The notes under the pieces: generated by a model
Told to the model about the DNA's origin: nothing
Databases searched by the model: none
Seen by the model: only the letters and a program-made list of their open reading frames with translations
DNA from: Paractinoplanes rishiriensis
GTDB lineage: Bacteria; Actinomycetota; Actinomycetes; Mycobacteriales; Micromonosporaceae
Length of the DNA: 64,000 nucleotides
Reading direction: 5' to 3'
Assembly (NCBI RefSeq): GCF_016862375.1
Contig: NZ_BOMV01000055.1
Coordinates: 1-64,000 of the forward strand
Translations under genes and position numbers: made by a program
Part shown: positions 44,301-52,200 of the stretch, piece after piece
How the letters are laid out: each line of letters opens with the position of its first letter
How positions within the stretch are numbered: position 1 is the stretch's first letter

Positions 44301-44741
44301 ATGAGTCTGCTTGATGACGTGGCGACCCGTGACGCCTGGCGGTGCTGGGTGTGCGACGAGCCGGTCGACCCCGACATGCCGGTGAACGATCCGCGCGGTC
44401 CCAGCGTCGACAGCCGCACCGCCGACCGGAAGGCCAAGGTTGCCGAGCGGCTCGCGCACCGTGCCTGCAACACCCGCAAGGGCGCGGTGAAGGTGGTCAT
44501 CGGCTGGCCGGACCGTCTGCATGTGGTGGAGCCGGCGCCGCTGATCGCGGTTGCCGAGCGCCTCGAACGTAAGGGCGGCCGCGAGTTGGTCGCCCGCTGT
44601 CCGAGCCGGAAGGACGCCCAGGACGCGGCGGACTGGCTGGCCGACCGGTTCACCCGGCTGGTGCCCGGACTGCCGGTAACCGCGAGCGTCGATGCAGGCG
44701 GCGGCCAGTTCCTCGTCACCCTGACCGCGGGCCGTCGCTGA
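44301..44741 (+). CDS. HNH-like zinc-binding protein, degenerate
   Basis: A 146-residue protein. The N-terminus has RCWVCDEPVDP (a CxxC pair) and, some 45 residues on, LAHRACNTRKGA, the typical HNH-nuclease end (H-x2-CN-x2-KG). The central Asp-His/Gly-Gly block of active HNH nucleases is replaced by SVDSRTADRKAKVAERL, so nuclease activity is doubtful. The C-terminal half is an alpha/beta domain without recognised motifs. The ATG at 44301 lies in the gap divergent from the methyltransferase-like gene. A DNA or RNA binding role is possible. Confidence 0.65.
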   Translation: MSLLDDVATRDAWRCWVCDEPVDPDMPVNDPRGPSVDSRTADRKAKVAERLAHRACNTRKGAVKVVIGWPDRLHVVEPAPLIAVAERLERKGGRELVARCPSRKDAQDAADWLADRFTRLVPGLPVTASVDAGGGQFLVTLTAGRR

Positions 44742-44746
44742 CCGGT

Positions 44747-44799
44747 GACCCCGGAGCGAGGGGACCCCGGAGCGAGGGGACCCCGGAGCGAGGGGACCC
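44747..44799. repeat. Three tandem copies of a 16-base unit
   Basis: GACCCCGGAGCGAGGG is repeated perfectly at 44747-44762, 44763-44778 and 44779-44794, followed by a partial GACCC. It lies between convergent genes. The unit is itself partly self-complementary (CCCC and GGGG ends), so the array can fold and may act as a terminator. Confidence 0.9.
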
Positions 44800-44804
44800 G
44801 CGCG

Positions 44805-46193
44805 TCAGGATCGCTTGGTGCAGACCAGCTTCGACGTGTTGACGTTGTCGGACCCGTAGGCCGCTCCGATCGTGAAGCAGTAGTCCACCGAGGCGCTGAG
44901 CCCAAAGACGGTGTAGCTGGTCTCGGCCGCCGTCAGCTGCTGAAAGACTTTGGGAGAGTCACCCGAACGGCTGCCGGAGATGAGTTGGACGTCAGGTTGG
45001 GGCGTTGGGGCGTCCCAGCTGAGCGTCACCTGTTCACCCTGATCGGTGATGCGAACACGAGTCGGTGAATTGGCCATCGGGTGCGTGCTTGAGGCTGGCG
45101 GGTTCCGCGTCGATCCGCTGGCCACGGGCACGGATGTCGGCTTTGACGCCACGGGGGCCGCGTCGAAAGTTTGCGATATCTGCCACGGCCAAGTCAGCCC
45201 TGCCCAAGTGCTGACGCTGGCGAGCGCGGCGACCACGACGAGTGCGAGGTGACGCCGCGTGATTTGTCCCGTTGTGGTGGTCTCGCCGGGAAGTGACGGC
45301 GACGCAGTTGCGGACCGGACTTTCGGGCGGGTTGCCGGAATCCGTTCGCGGCCCGTGCCCATGGCTACGCCACGGTCGGCTGCCAGCAGCATGTCGAGTA
45401 GCTCGGGTGCTGCGGGACGCTGAGACGGATCCTTGGCCAGAGCCCGTTCGACGGTGCTGCGGAGCGGGCCGGTGAGACCGTCGAGTTCCGGCTCGGCGGT
45501 GAGGATCCGCACGGCGGTGACCGCGGGCGTGTCGCCGCGAAATGGCGTGTGCCCGGTGGCGGCGTAGGCCACTACCGCTCCCCAGGCGAACACGTCGACG
45601 GCCGGCGTCACCGACCGCCCAGCCGAACCGTCGAGCCGCTCGGGGGCCATGTAGGAAACCGTGCCCACCATCTGGCCGGTCCGGGTGTGGGCGCTGGTCG
45701 CCTCCAGCGCACGGGCGATGCCGAAGTCGATCACCTTGGGAGAGCCCAGCGCGAAGAGAACGTTGTGCGGCTTCAGGTCACGGTGGATGACACCGGCGCC
45801 GTGAATCGCCACCAACGCGGTCGCTACTCCGACCGCCAGGCCGTGCAGAGCGCCGCCGGTGAGCGGCCCGCCGCGGGCGACGATCTCGGCGAGATCCGGC
45901 CCGTCGATATACTCGACAACCAGGTACGGAGTGGCGTGATCCGGGTCAGCGTCGAGGACAGTCGCGGTGCAAAATGGAGGGACCTGGAGGGCCCGGTCGA
46001 CCTCGCTGCGGAACCGGGCCCGAAACTCGTCCATCGCCGCGAACTCCGGCTTGACCACCTTTACCGCGACGATCCGGCCGTCGGAATCCCGGGCCTGGTA
46101 AACCACGCCCATGCCTCCTTCCCCGATCACGCCGAGCAGTTCCCACTTGCCCAGCCTGCGGGGATCATGCAGCCGTAGCGCCTTCACCGACAT
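44805..46193 (-). CDS. Membrane Ser/Thr protein kinase with extracellular fibronectin-III-like domain
   Basis: A 462-residue receptor-like kinase. The kinase domain (residues about 15-275) is complete: glycine loop GEGGMG (24-29), Lys45, HRDLKPHN (137-144) and DFG (156-158), then APE. A cytosolic Ser/Thr-rich link leads to one membrane helix (about 317-336), a Ser/Pro/Thr stalk and a C-terminal FN3-like domain (VRITDQGEQVTLSWDAP). It probably senses an extracellular signal and phosphorylates cytosolic targets. The ATG at 46193 is chosen; an ATG at 46223 would add ten Cys-rich residues. Its third-position GC is lower than its neighbours, suggesting an accessory gene. Confidence 0.88.
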   Translation of the reverse strand: MSVKALRLHDPRRLGKWELLGVIGEGGMGVVYQARDSDGRIVAVKVVKPEFAAMDEFRARFRSEVDRALQVPPFCTATVLDADPDHATPYLVVEYIDGPDLAEIVARGGPLTGGALHGLAVGVATALVAIHGAGVIHRDLKPHNVLFALGSPKVIDFGIARALEATSAHTRTGQMVGTVSYMAPERLDGSAGRSVTPAVDVFAWGAVVAYAATGHTPFRGDTPAVTAVRILTAEPELDGLTGPLRSTVERALAKDPSQRPAAPELLDMLLAADRGVAMGTGRERIPATRPKVRSATASPSLPGETTTTGQITRRHLALVVVAALASVSTWAGLTWPWQISQTFDAAPVASKPTSVPVASGSTRNPPASSTHPMANSPTRVRITDQGEQVTLSWDAPTPQPDVQLISGSRSGDSPKVFQQLTAAETSYTVFGLSASVDYCFTIGAAYGSDNVNTSKLVCTKRS

Positions 46194-46437
46194 TTCGCAG
46201 CAGCACTCCTGAAGAACCGTCATCGTGCCGGGAGCAACGTAGCAGCACTCGTCGAGTCGAGCCCTGAAGCTGCGACGCTGCGACGGCGTGCCTGCCCCTC
46301 TGGGCCGCCGGCGCGGTGACCGACTCCTCGACGAGGAGCGCCTTTGATGCCGGGTGATAGCTTGCGGAGGAAGATGGTTGCGCATCCGCCGCGGTGGGCC
46401 GCCAGATTGCCAGCCTTACCGCGTTCTGGGAGATGCG

Positions 46438-46668
46438 ATGACGAGCAACAACACGCCTCGAGGCACCGCAGATCTCGGAATCTGGGCAAATCTCGGTGTC
46501 TGGATCGCATTTGGCGCTTGCTTCGGCCTTCTCTTCGGCGTCATCGTCGGGGGTTTCTCCGACAGCGTCACCTTCGGAGTCGGGCTAGGTCTGCCCCTGG
46601 GCACGGGCCTGGGTGTGGTCGCCGGCTCCGTCTTCATCGCGCGAAGCAAGGCCGGCGGCGAATCCTGA
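46438..46668 (+). CDS. Small membrane protein, unknown
   Basis: A 76-residue protein with two hydrophobic helices rich in Gly (GVWIAFGACFGLLFGVIVGG and TFGVGLGLPLGTGLGVVAGS) and a Lys/Arg end. The ATG at 46438 follows GGGAGATGCG. It has no recognised family. It sits in a low-density accessory stretch divergent from the Ser/Thr kinase, from which it is separated by 244 bases that would hold both promoters. Confidence 0.65.
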   Translation: MTSNNTPRGTADLGIWANLGVWIAFGACFGLLFGVIVGGFSDSVTFGVGLGLPLGTGLGVVAGSVFIARSKAGGES

Positions 46669-46854
46669 GTGTCGCGCCCGAGTATGGGCTCCGGATGGTC
46701 TGCCCCTCGCTCTTTCTCGCCGGTGAGCTGAAGCCCGAGTTTCCGGGGCGAAGCGGCCGGCCCGCGCCCACGGGGCATCGGGATTGCAGCCGAGATGCTG
46801 GCGCCCTCCGGTCCGTCGTGCCCACCGAAGCCGAACTGGTCACCGAGCCCCACC

Positions 46855-47044
46855 GGCCAGTGGATGATCAAGCGGCTGGCCGCTCTGCCCGGCGACCCGG
46901 TCCCTGCGGACCTGGCCATCGTCCCGGAGCCACTGACCGGGCCGGTGCCCGCAGGCTGCCGCGGTCGATACGGCGAGCGCGAACGACTCGCGGCTATGAG
47001 AGGGGCGTCCGCTCATGCCCGATAGCCAACGGCTTGGTGCCGAC
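46855..47044 (+). pseudogene. Remnant of an S26 signal peptidase
   Basis: The frame starting near 46855 encodes GQWMIKRLAALPGDPVP, the box around the general-base Lys of type I signal peptidases. After VPAG the family continuation is lost in this frame. In the +1 frame a run ending SANDSR, like the family's SxDSR box, appears at about 46970-46993 and is followed by a stop. No N-terminal Ser-containing SxxP/SM box or membrane helix is found upstream in 46669-46854. A decayed, frameshifted gene explains the 403-base stretch otherwise free of genes. Confidence 0.45.
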
Positions 47045-47071
47045 ATGACACGTTTTGTCCTAGGCTAAGGC

Positions 47072-47431
47072 ATGCTCGAAGCAGGCAGCCGGCAGCGTAA
47101 TCAGCCGGCACCACCCCATGTCGTCTTCGAGGTGCTGACCGACCCCGACCGGGATCCGGCTCGACCGTGGTTGTTGCTCTTGGACGATGAGCAGCCGCCG
47201 CAGCTGATCGATGCCCGGGAGCCGGATTTCGTTGTTTGGTCCTCTCTGTGGAAAAGGCGGCCCGACGCCCGAGTTCGATTCGACCTGGCGTCCGACGGCA
47301 CGGCAGGAACTGACCTGCGGTGGACCCTGCTCGTGGAGGAGCCGCTGCCGGATCCGGCGCTGCTCGGACACCTGCGCAAGCGGCTCAACGAGCTGATCAA
47401 CGCGAACCTGCGGTACACATTCGGGCAGTAG
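47072..47431 (+). CDS. Unknown 119-residue protein, SRPBCC-like pattern
   Basis: A cytosolic protein with alternating strands: PHVVFEVLTDPDRDPARPWL, PDFVVWSSLWKRRPDARVRF and TDLRWTLLVEEPLPDPALLG, closing with a long helix HLRKRLNELINANLRYTFGQ. This is the beta-then-helix layout of START/SRPBCC lipid- or ligand-binding proteins. The ATG at 47072 has no strong ribosome site. No partner is evident. The 203 bases after it contain no gene. Confidence 0.6.
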   Translation: MLEAGSRQRNQPAPPHVVFEVLTDPDRDPARPWLLLLDDEQPPQLIDAREPDFVVWSSLWKRRPDARVRFDLASDGTAGTDLRWTLLVEEPLPDPALLGHLRKRLNELINANLRYTFGQ

Positions 47432-47634
47432 CCGGGCCGACCATCGGACGGCACGCCTTGTTCGCGGCAGACGGGGATGCCGGCCATGGTCACGTGGTGG
47501 GTTCTGATTGCCTGACGCGTCGACCAACCCCCACGATATGAGAGCGGGCATCCGACGCTGCGTGCTCTCGTCGCTGCAACAGAGCAGAGTGACCGTTCGC
47601 GGCGGCGATGAGCGGCGGGGCGTGCGGCGCATCA

Positions 47635-47916
47635 TCAGAAGGGTGCGGGTCCGCGGCCTGCCAGTGACATCAGCACCTGCGTGGCGAGTAGCTTGCGCAT
47701 GCCGGTGACGGCGACTGCCCCCACCCGATCGTAGGGCAGTTCCAGTTGGATCTCCTCGACGGCGTTGCGCAGCTCCGTCGTGACCTCGTCCGGACGGAAC
47801 GTGCCGCCCCAGCCGTTCAGTCCTCCGCGGTGGTTGGTGCTGAGGGAGGCCATGCCGGAAACGGATGCGCCGTCCACCAGGATCAGCCGCGCAGGGCCAG
47901 AGTAGGTCGTCGCCAT
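47635..47916 (-). CDS. Small unknown protein
   Basis: A 93-residue protein with strands (ARLILVDGASVSGMASLS), a Gly-rich turn (GGLNGWGGTF) and a helix near the end. The ATG at 47916 is taken because AAGGA lies 7 bases upstream; an ATG at 47922 is too close to that site. It lies on the same strand as the cold-shock gene, 133 bases downstream of it, and may be read from it. Function unknown. Confidence 0.6.
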   Translation of the reverse strand: MATTYSGPARLILVDGASVSGMASLSTNHRGGLNGWGGTFRPDEVTTELRNAVEEIQLELPYDRVGAVAVTGMRKLLATQVLMSLAGRGPAPF

Positions 47917-48049
47917 TGTCATGTCCTTCGTGGTGTCGCGCCGTGTACCCGCGGTTGCGGATCGAGAGCTTTCACGATGCCGTGGCAAGCGCGTGAAACG
48001 CCGAACGGCGACCCGCTGAACCAGTGGGCCGCCGTTCGCAAGGCGTGGG

Positions 48050-48253
48050 TCAGAGCGGGCGGATGTTCTCCGCCTGCGGGCCCTTGTTGCCCTGGGCGAT
48101 GTCGAACTCCACCTTCTGGTTCTCGTCGAGGCTGCGGTAGCCGCTCGTCGAGATCTGGGAGAAGTGGGCGAAGACGTCAGCGCCGCCGTCGTCCGGGGTG
48201 ATGAAGCCGAAGCCCTTGTCGGCGTTGAACCACTTCACGGTACCTGTAGTCAT
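48050..48253 (-). CDS. Cold-shock domain protein
   Basis: A 67-residue single-stranded nucleic-acid binding protein. RNP1 (KGFGFITP) and RNP2 (VFAHFSQI) are intact, with the usual start [12 protein letters not shown] and end [11 protein letters not shown]. It acts as an RNA chaperone. The ATG at 48253 follows AAGGAG. A long leader precedes it on the minus strand, with a stable hairpin about 100-130 bases upstream that may be an upstream terminator or part of the leader. The exact csp paralogue cannot be named. Confidence 0.95.
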   Translation of the reverse strand: MTTGTVKWFNADKGFGFITPDDGGADVFAHFSQISTSGYRSLDENQKVEFDIAQGNKGPQAENIRPL

Positions 48254-48349
48254 GTCTACTCCTTCGCAGGCTGCTTAGCGACCGCACTGCGCGGACTCTA
48301 ACGCTGCCGCGTTGATAACCCGCGTCGAAACGACACGAAAAACGGAAAA

Positions 48350-48383
48350 GCGCCTAGATGGGTTCAGATACCCCATCAGGCGC
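48350..48383 (-). terminator. Stable hairpin followed by a T-rich tract (minus strand)
   Basis: GCGCCT/AGGCGC (48350-48355 with 48378-48383) and GATGGG/CCCATC (48357-48362 with 48372-48377) form a 12-bp stem with one bulge. Read on the minus strand it is followed by TTTTCCGTTTTT, a classic intrinsic terminator, rare in this base composition. It would end the transcript from the VOC/kinase/sdaA genes before the cold-shock gene, or act as an attenuator in the cold-shock leader. Confidence 0.6.
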
Positions 48384-48800
48384 CGGAAACGTCTACGGAA
48401 ATCAAAACTGCAACCGGGCCAGCCTAGCACGGGCCTTCCCCTCATCGCCAATCGGGTGCGCTCACATCGGCAACTGCGCGCGCCGTTTGGCGGCCTGCTG
48501 CCGCCGCGCCTCCCAGCCAGGGCCTGGTTGGTGGGTGGGCGGTCAAGTGGGCCGGCGAGAGGGCTTCCGGTCGGCGATGCCAAGAGCTCTGTGCACGACA
48601 CGGTTCGCGTCCCGACCGAATCCTGAGGTTCCCAAGCCAGAGCACGAGCTCGCCCCCGCCGATTCGGCATGTGACGACGATCTTCCTGAGGTGCCGAGCT
48701 TCCTGAGGTGCCGAGCTTCCTGAGGTGCCGAGGCCGGTGCCGCATGTTCCCGGTGCCCCGCCGACTCCTGTACCCCCACCCACACGGCTGAATGGACCGT
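48384..48800. other. Gene-free stretch with three tandem copies of a 17-base unit
   Basis: No supported gene in 417 bases. CTTCCTGAGGTGCCGAG is repeated perfectly at 48682-48698, 48699-48715 and 48716-48732. A diverged copy (TCCTGAGGTTCCCAAGCC) lies near 48623. The rest shows no codon bias. The array could be a small interspersed repeat or slippage product. Confidence 0.75.
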
Positions 48801-49220
48801 TCAGGCGACGAAAACGCAGAACGGATGACCGTCCGGATCCGCGTACACCCGCAGCGGCTCATCCGGATCCGCGCTCCGGTCGTACAGCAGCGACGCGCCC
48901 AACCCCAACGCCCTCTCGTGCTGCGCATCCAGCTCCTGCACCGACTCGACCGTGGTGTCCAGGTGGGCCTGCTGCGGCACCCCGCGCTCCGGCCACGTCG
49001 CCTTCGGCAGCTCCTCCACCTGCTGGAACGCCAGCTGGATGCCACCGTGCGGGTTTTGCAGGACCAGCCAGTCCTGGCCCCGCTCGTCCGGGGCGCCGGC
49101 CGCCGGTGGCTCGTCGCCGGGACGGTACTGCAGGCCGAACAGCCGGCGGTAGAACTCCGCCAGCGTGCGCACATTTGTGCTGTCCAGGACCATCTGGCGC
49201 AACGCCGGGTAGACCGTCAT
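48801..49220 (-). CDS. VOC family (glyoxalase-like) protein
   Basis: A 139-residue protein with two beta-alpha-beta-beta-beta modules of the vicinal-oxygen-chelate fold. MVLDSTNVRTLAEFYRRLFG opens the first (residues 10-29) and HLDTTVESVQELDAQHERAL the second. Closing residues RVYADPDGHPFCVFV are typical. It may be a small-molecule binding or isomerase-like protein. The ATG at 49220 has GAGGGA and lies 5 bases after the kinase/GGDEF stop, so the two are co-transcribed. The substrate is unknown. Confidence 0.87.
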   Translation of the reverse strand: MTVYPALRQMVLDSTNVRTLAEFYRRLFGLQYRPGDEPPAAGAPDERGQDWLVLQNPHGGIQLAFQQVEELPKATWPERGVPQQAHLDTTVESVQELDAQHERALGLGASLLYDRSADPDEPLRVYADPDGHPFCVFVA

Positions 49221-49225
49221 GTCCC

Positions 49226-52200
49226 TCAGGAAACCACGACCCGGTTCCGCCCGCTCTCCTTGGCGCGGTACAGCCCGTGGTCGGCGCGGGCCAGCAGCTG
49301 GTCCAGGGCGTCGTCGGACGGGTCCAGGTGGGTGAGGCCCACGCTGACGGTCACCGGCAGCGGGCCGGCCGAGGTCGCCACCGGCTCGTCCGCCACCGCC
49401 CGGCGCATCCGTTCGGCCAGCTCGGCGGCACCGCCCTCGTGGTCGGGCAGGACCAGGGCGAACTCCTCGCCGCCGTAGCGGCCCAGCACGTCGGAGTGGC
49501 GGATGCTGGCGCGCACCCGGGCCGCCACCGTGCGGATCACCTCGTCGCCTACGCCGTGCCCGTAAGTGTCATTGATGCTCTTGAACTTGTCGATGTCCAG
49601 CATGACCGCGGCCAGATCGCGTGAGCCGCGGCCGGCCGCGTCGACCAGGGCGCCGGCGATCGCGTAGAAGTGCCGGCGGTTGTGCTGTCCGGTCAGCTCG
49701 TCGGTGGTGGCCAGCTCCTGCACCCGGCTGAACAGGCGGGCGTTCAGGTAGGCGCTCATGCCCTGGGTGGACAGTGCCGCCGCGACGTGGACGTCGCCGT
49801 CGTCGAAGTTGTCCGCGCCGAACAGTGCGAGCCCGGCCCGGCCGTCCCGGTGCTGCAACGGTACGGCCAGCACGGCCGTGGCCCCGCCCAGCAGCGCCGA
49901 CAGCTCCGGGCCGGCGTGGACCACCTCGGGCACCTGCCCGGCCGGCACCAGGTCGGCCGGTGCCGCACCCAGCGCCACCGGGTCGGCCTTGCCGGTCACG
50001 TCGACGACCACCGAGCCGTCCGCGCTCAGCAGGCAGCCCGCGGTCGCACCGACCTGGCCGCCGAGCATCCCGAACAGGGCGCTGAGCAGCTGCTTCGGGT
50101 CGTGGATGGCGCTCATTTCGGCCAGGCTGGCGCGCAGCATCTCGGCGAACGCGTGCTGCTGCTGCGCCGACCGCACGGCCAGGTGCAGCTGCGCGGCCCG
50201 GGCGGTCTCCAGCGACACCGCCACGTGGCTGGTCACGCCGATCAGCACCTCGACGTCGTCGTCGGTGAAGATGCCGCGGGCCAGCCGGCTGTCCAGGTAG
50301 ATCACGCCGAGCGTGGTGCCCTTGAACTGCACCGGCACCACCAGGATGCTGCGCAGGCCGTGCACCACGGCGCTGCGCGAACCGAGCGCGGCGCCCTGCT
50401 CGGTGCCGGTCAGCACCAGCGCCTCGCCGGTGTCGGCGACCCGGCGCACGAGCGTGGCGCCATACGCGGTGGTCTCGGACAGGTTGGTGCCGTCGGCGTT
50501 GCGGCCGGCGTACAGGGCCGGTTCGCCGGTCTCGTCGAGCAGGAACATCATCGCCCGCTCGGCACCCAGGATGCGCAGCATCTCGTCCAGCGCCACCCGG
50601 GCCAGCTGTTGCGGGTCGAGCACGGTCGCCGCCGCGGCACCCACCTGCTGCAGCGCCTCCAGCCGGCGGCTGCGGCCGCCCTCGCCGCGCCGGTCCACCG
50701 CGGTGCGCCGGTTGGTGGCGCCGTCGTCCGCGCCGAACTCGGTGCGCGCCTGCCGCCGCCGCGACTCCCAGCCGTGCTGCGAGGCCAGCGCCAGCGCGAT
50801 CCGGGCCTGCCGGTCCGACTCGTTGAGCAGGCCGAGCTGGCGGAACGAGCGGGCCCGGAACCGGGCCACCTCGAAGTGCACCAGCGGGGCGTCGAACATC
50901 CGGGCGATCTGCTCGGCCTTGTCGCTCCACTCGATCGACTTGCGCGCGTCGCCCTGCAACTGGGCCAGCGCCGCCTCGCCGATCAGGTACGCGGCGTTCA
51001 GCAGCGGCGAGCTCTTGCGCACCCGGCGCAGGTCGGCGACCGCGGCCTTGGCGTCGGCCAGCCGGGCCGGGCGCTCCTCCTCGGTGGCCATCCGCAGCCG
51101 GGCCATCCGGCAGTGCGACTGGAACGCGTAGAACCACTTGTGCTGGGTCATCAGCTCGCGCGGCTTGAGGCCGAGCGCGTTGAACTCGGCGACCAGGGCC
51201 TCGAACGGCTCGCCGAACTCGCCCTGCTCGATCGCCGCGCAGGCGGCCGCGACCAGCACGTTGGCCCGCTGCATCTTGGTGCCGGTGCCGTCCGGGAAGG
51301 CGGCCCGCAGCTCGGCCAGCGCCGCGGCGGCGTCGCCGTGCCGGCCGTGGATCGCCGGGATCATCACCGAGAGCATGGCGAACGAGGTGCCCCGCGCGTT
51401 GCCGAAGTCGGTGACCCGGCGCATCGCCCGGTCGTACTCCACCTGGCTCTCGGCGACGTAGCCGCGCAGCAGCAGCCGGATGCCGACGATCGCGGCGCCC
51501 GGGATGAGCTGGGCCGGGCCGAACCAGCGGGCGTGCTTGGTGACGGTCTCCTCCCAGGCGGTGCCGTCGTCGTGGCCGCCGAACAGGCCGGCACAGCCGC
51601 GCAGCCACTCGACGTACACCTCGAGGGCCGGGTCGCCCAGGTCGGCGGCGGTGCGCGCGGCCCGGTCCAGGCAGCGCTGGGAGGTCTTGCGCAGCTTGAC
51701 CACCGCGGCGACGTAGCCGATCAGCGCGTACACCCGGACGTACTCGGGGCACGGGCCCAGGCGGTTCACCGCGTACATCGCCCGCATCGCGAAGATGCCG
51801 GCCTCGCGCAGGCGCATGCCGATACCGGCGGCATAGCCACCGGCGTCCAGGGTGGCGGCGAGCGCGGCGAGATCCTCGCGCTTGCTGCCCTCCGCGGTGC
51901 CAAAACCGATGCGGGTACGCCGGACAAGTCCACCGGCGGCGGCGATGCCGAGCGAGGACAGCAGCAGGCCGAGGCCGCCACCGGGCAGCGGCCGGCGCAG
52001 CTCGGCCAGGGCCGCGGCGGTGGCCTCCAGCGCCCGCGCGTCGTCCCACAGGGTGTGGTGCAGCTCGATCCGGGTGGTCAGCAGCCGGCCGCGGACCTGC
52101 TGGTCCGGCTCGGTCGCCAGGGCCTGGTCGAGGGTGGCGCCGGCGTCGGCGAACTGGCCGGCCCGCAGGTAGGCCAGCGCGAGTGGGTGCAGCAGCGCCG

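Noticed and set aside
44747-44799. Possible CRISPR-like array (also 48682-48732)
   Set aside because: Units are 16-17 bases and directly adjacent without spacers; no cas gene nearby.
48275-49174. A 299-codon minus-strand frame over the gene-free stretch and the VOC gene
   Set aside because: Crosses the tandem repeats and hairpin, has no motif, and overlaps the clear VOC gene in another frame.
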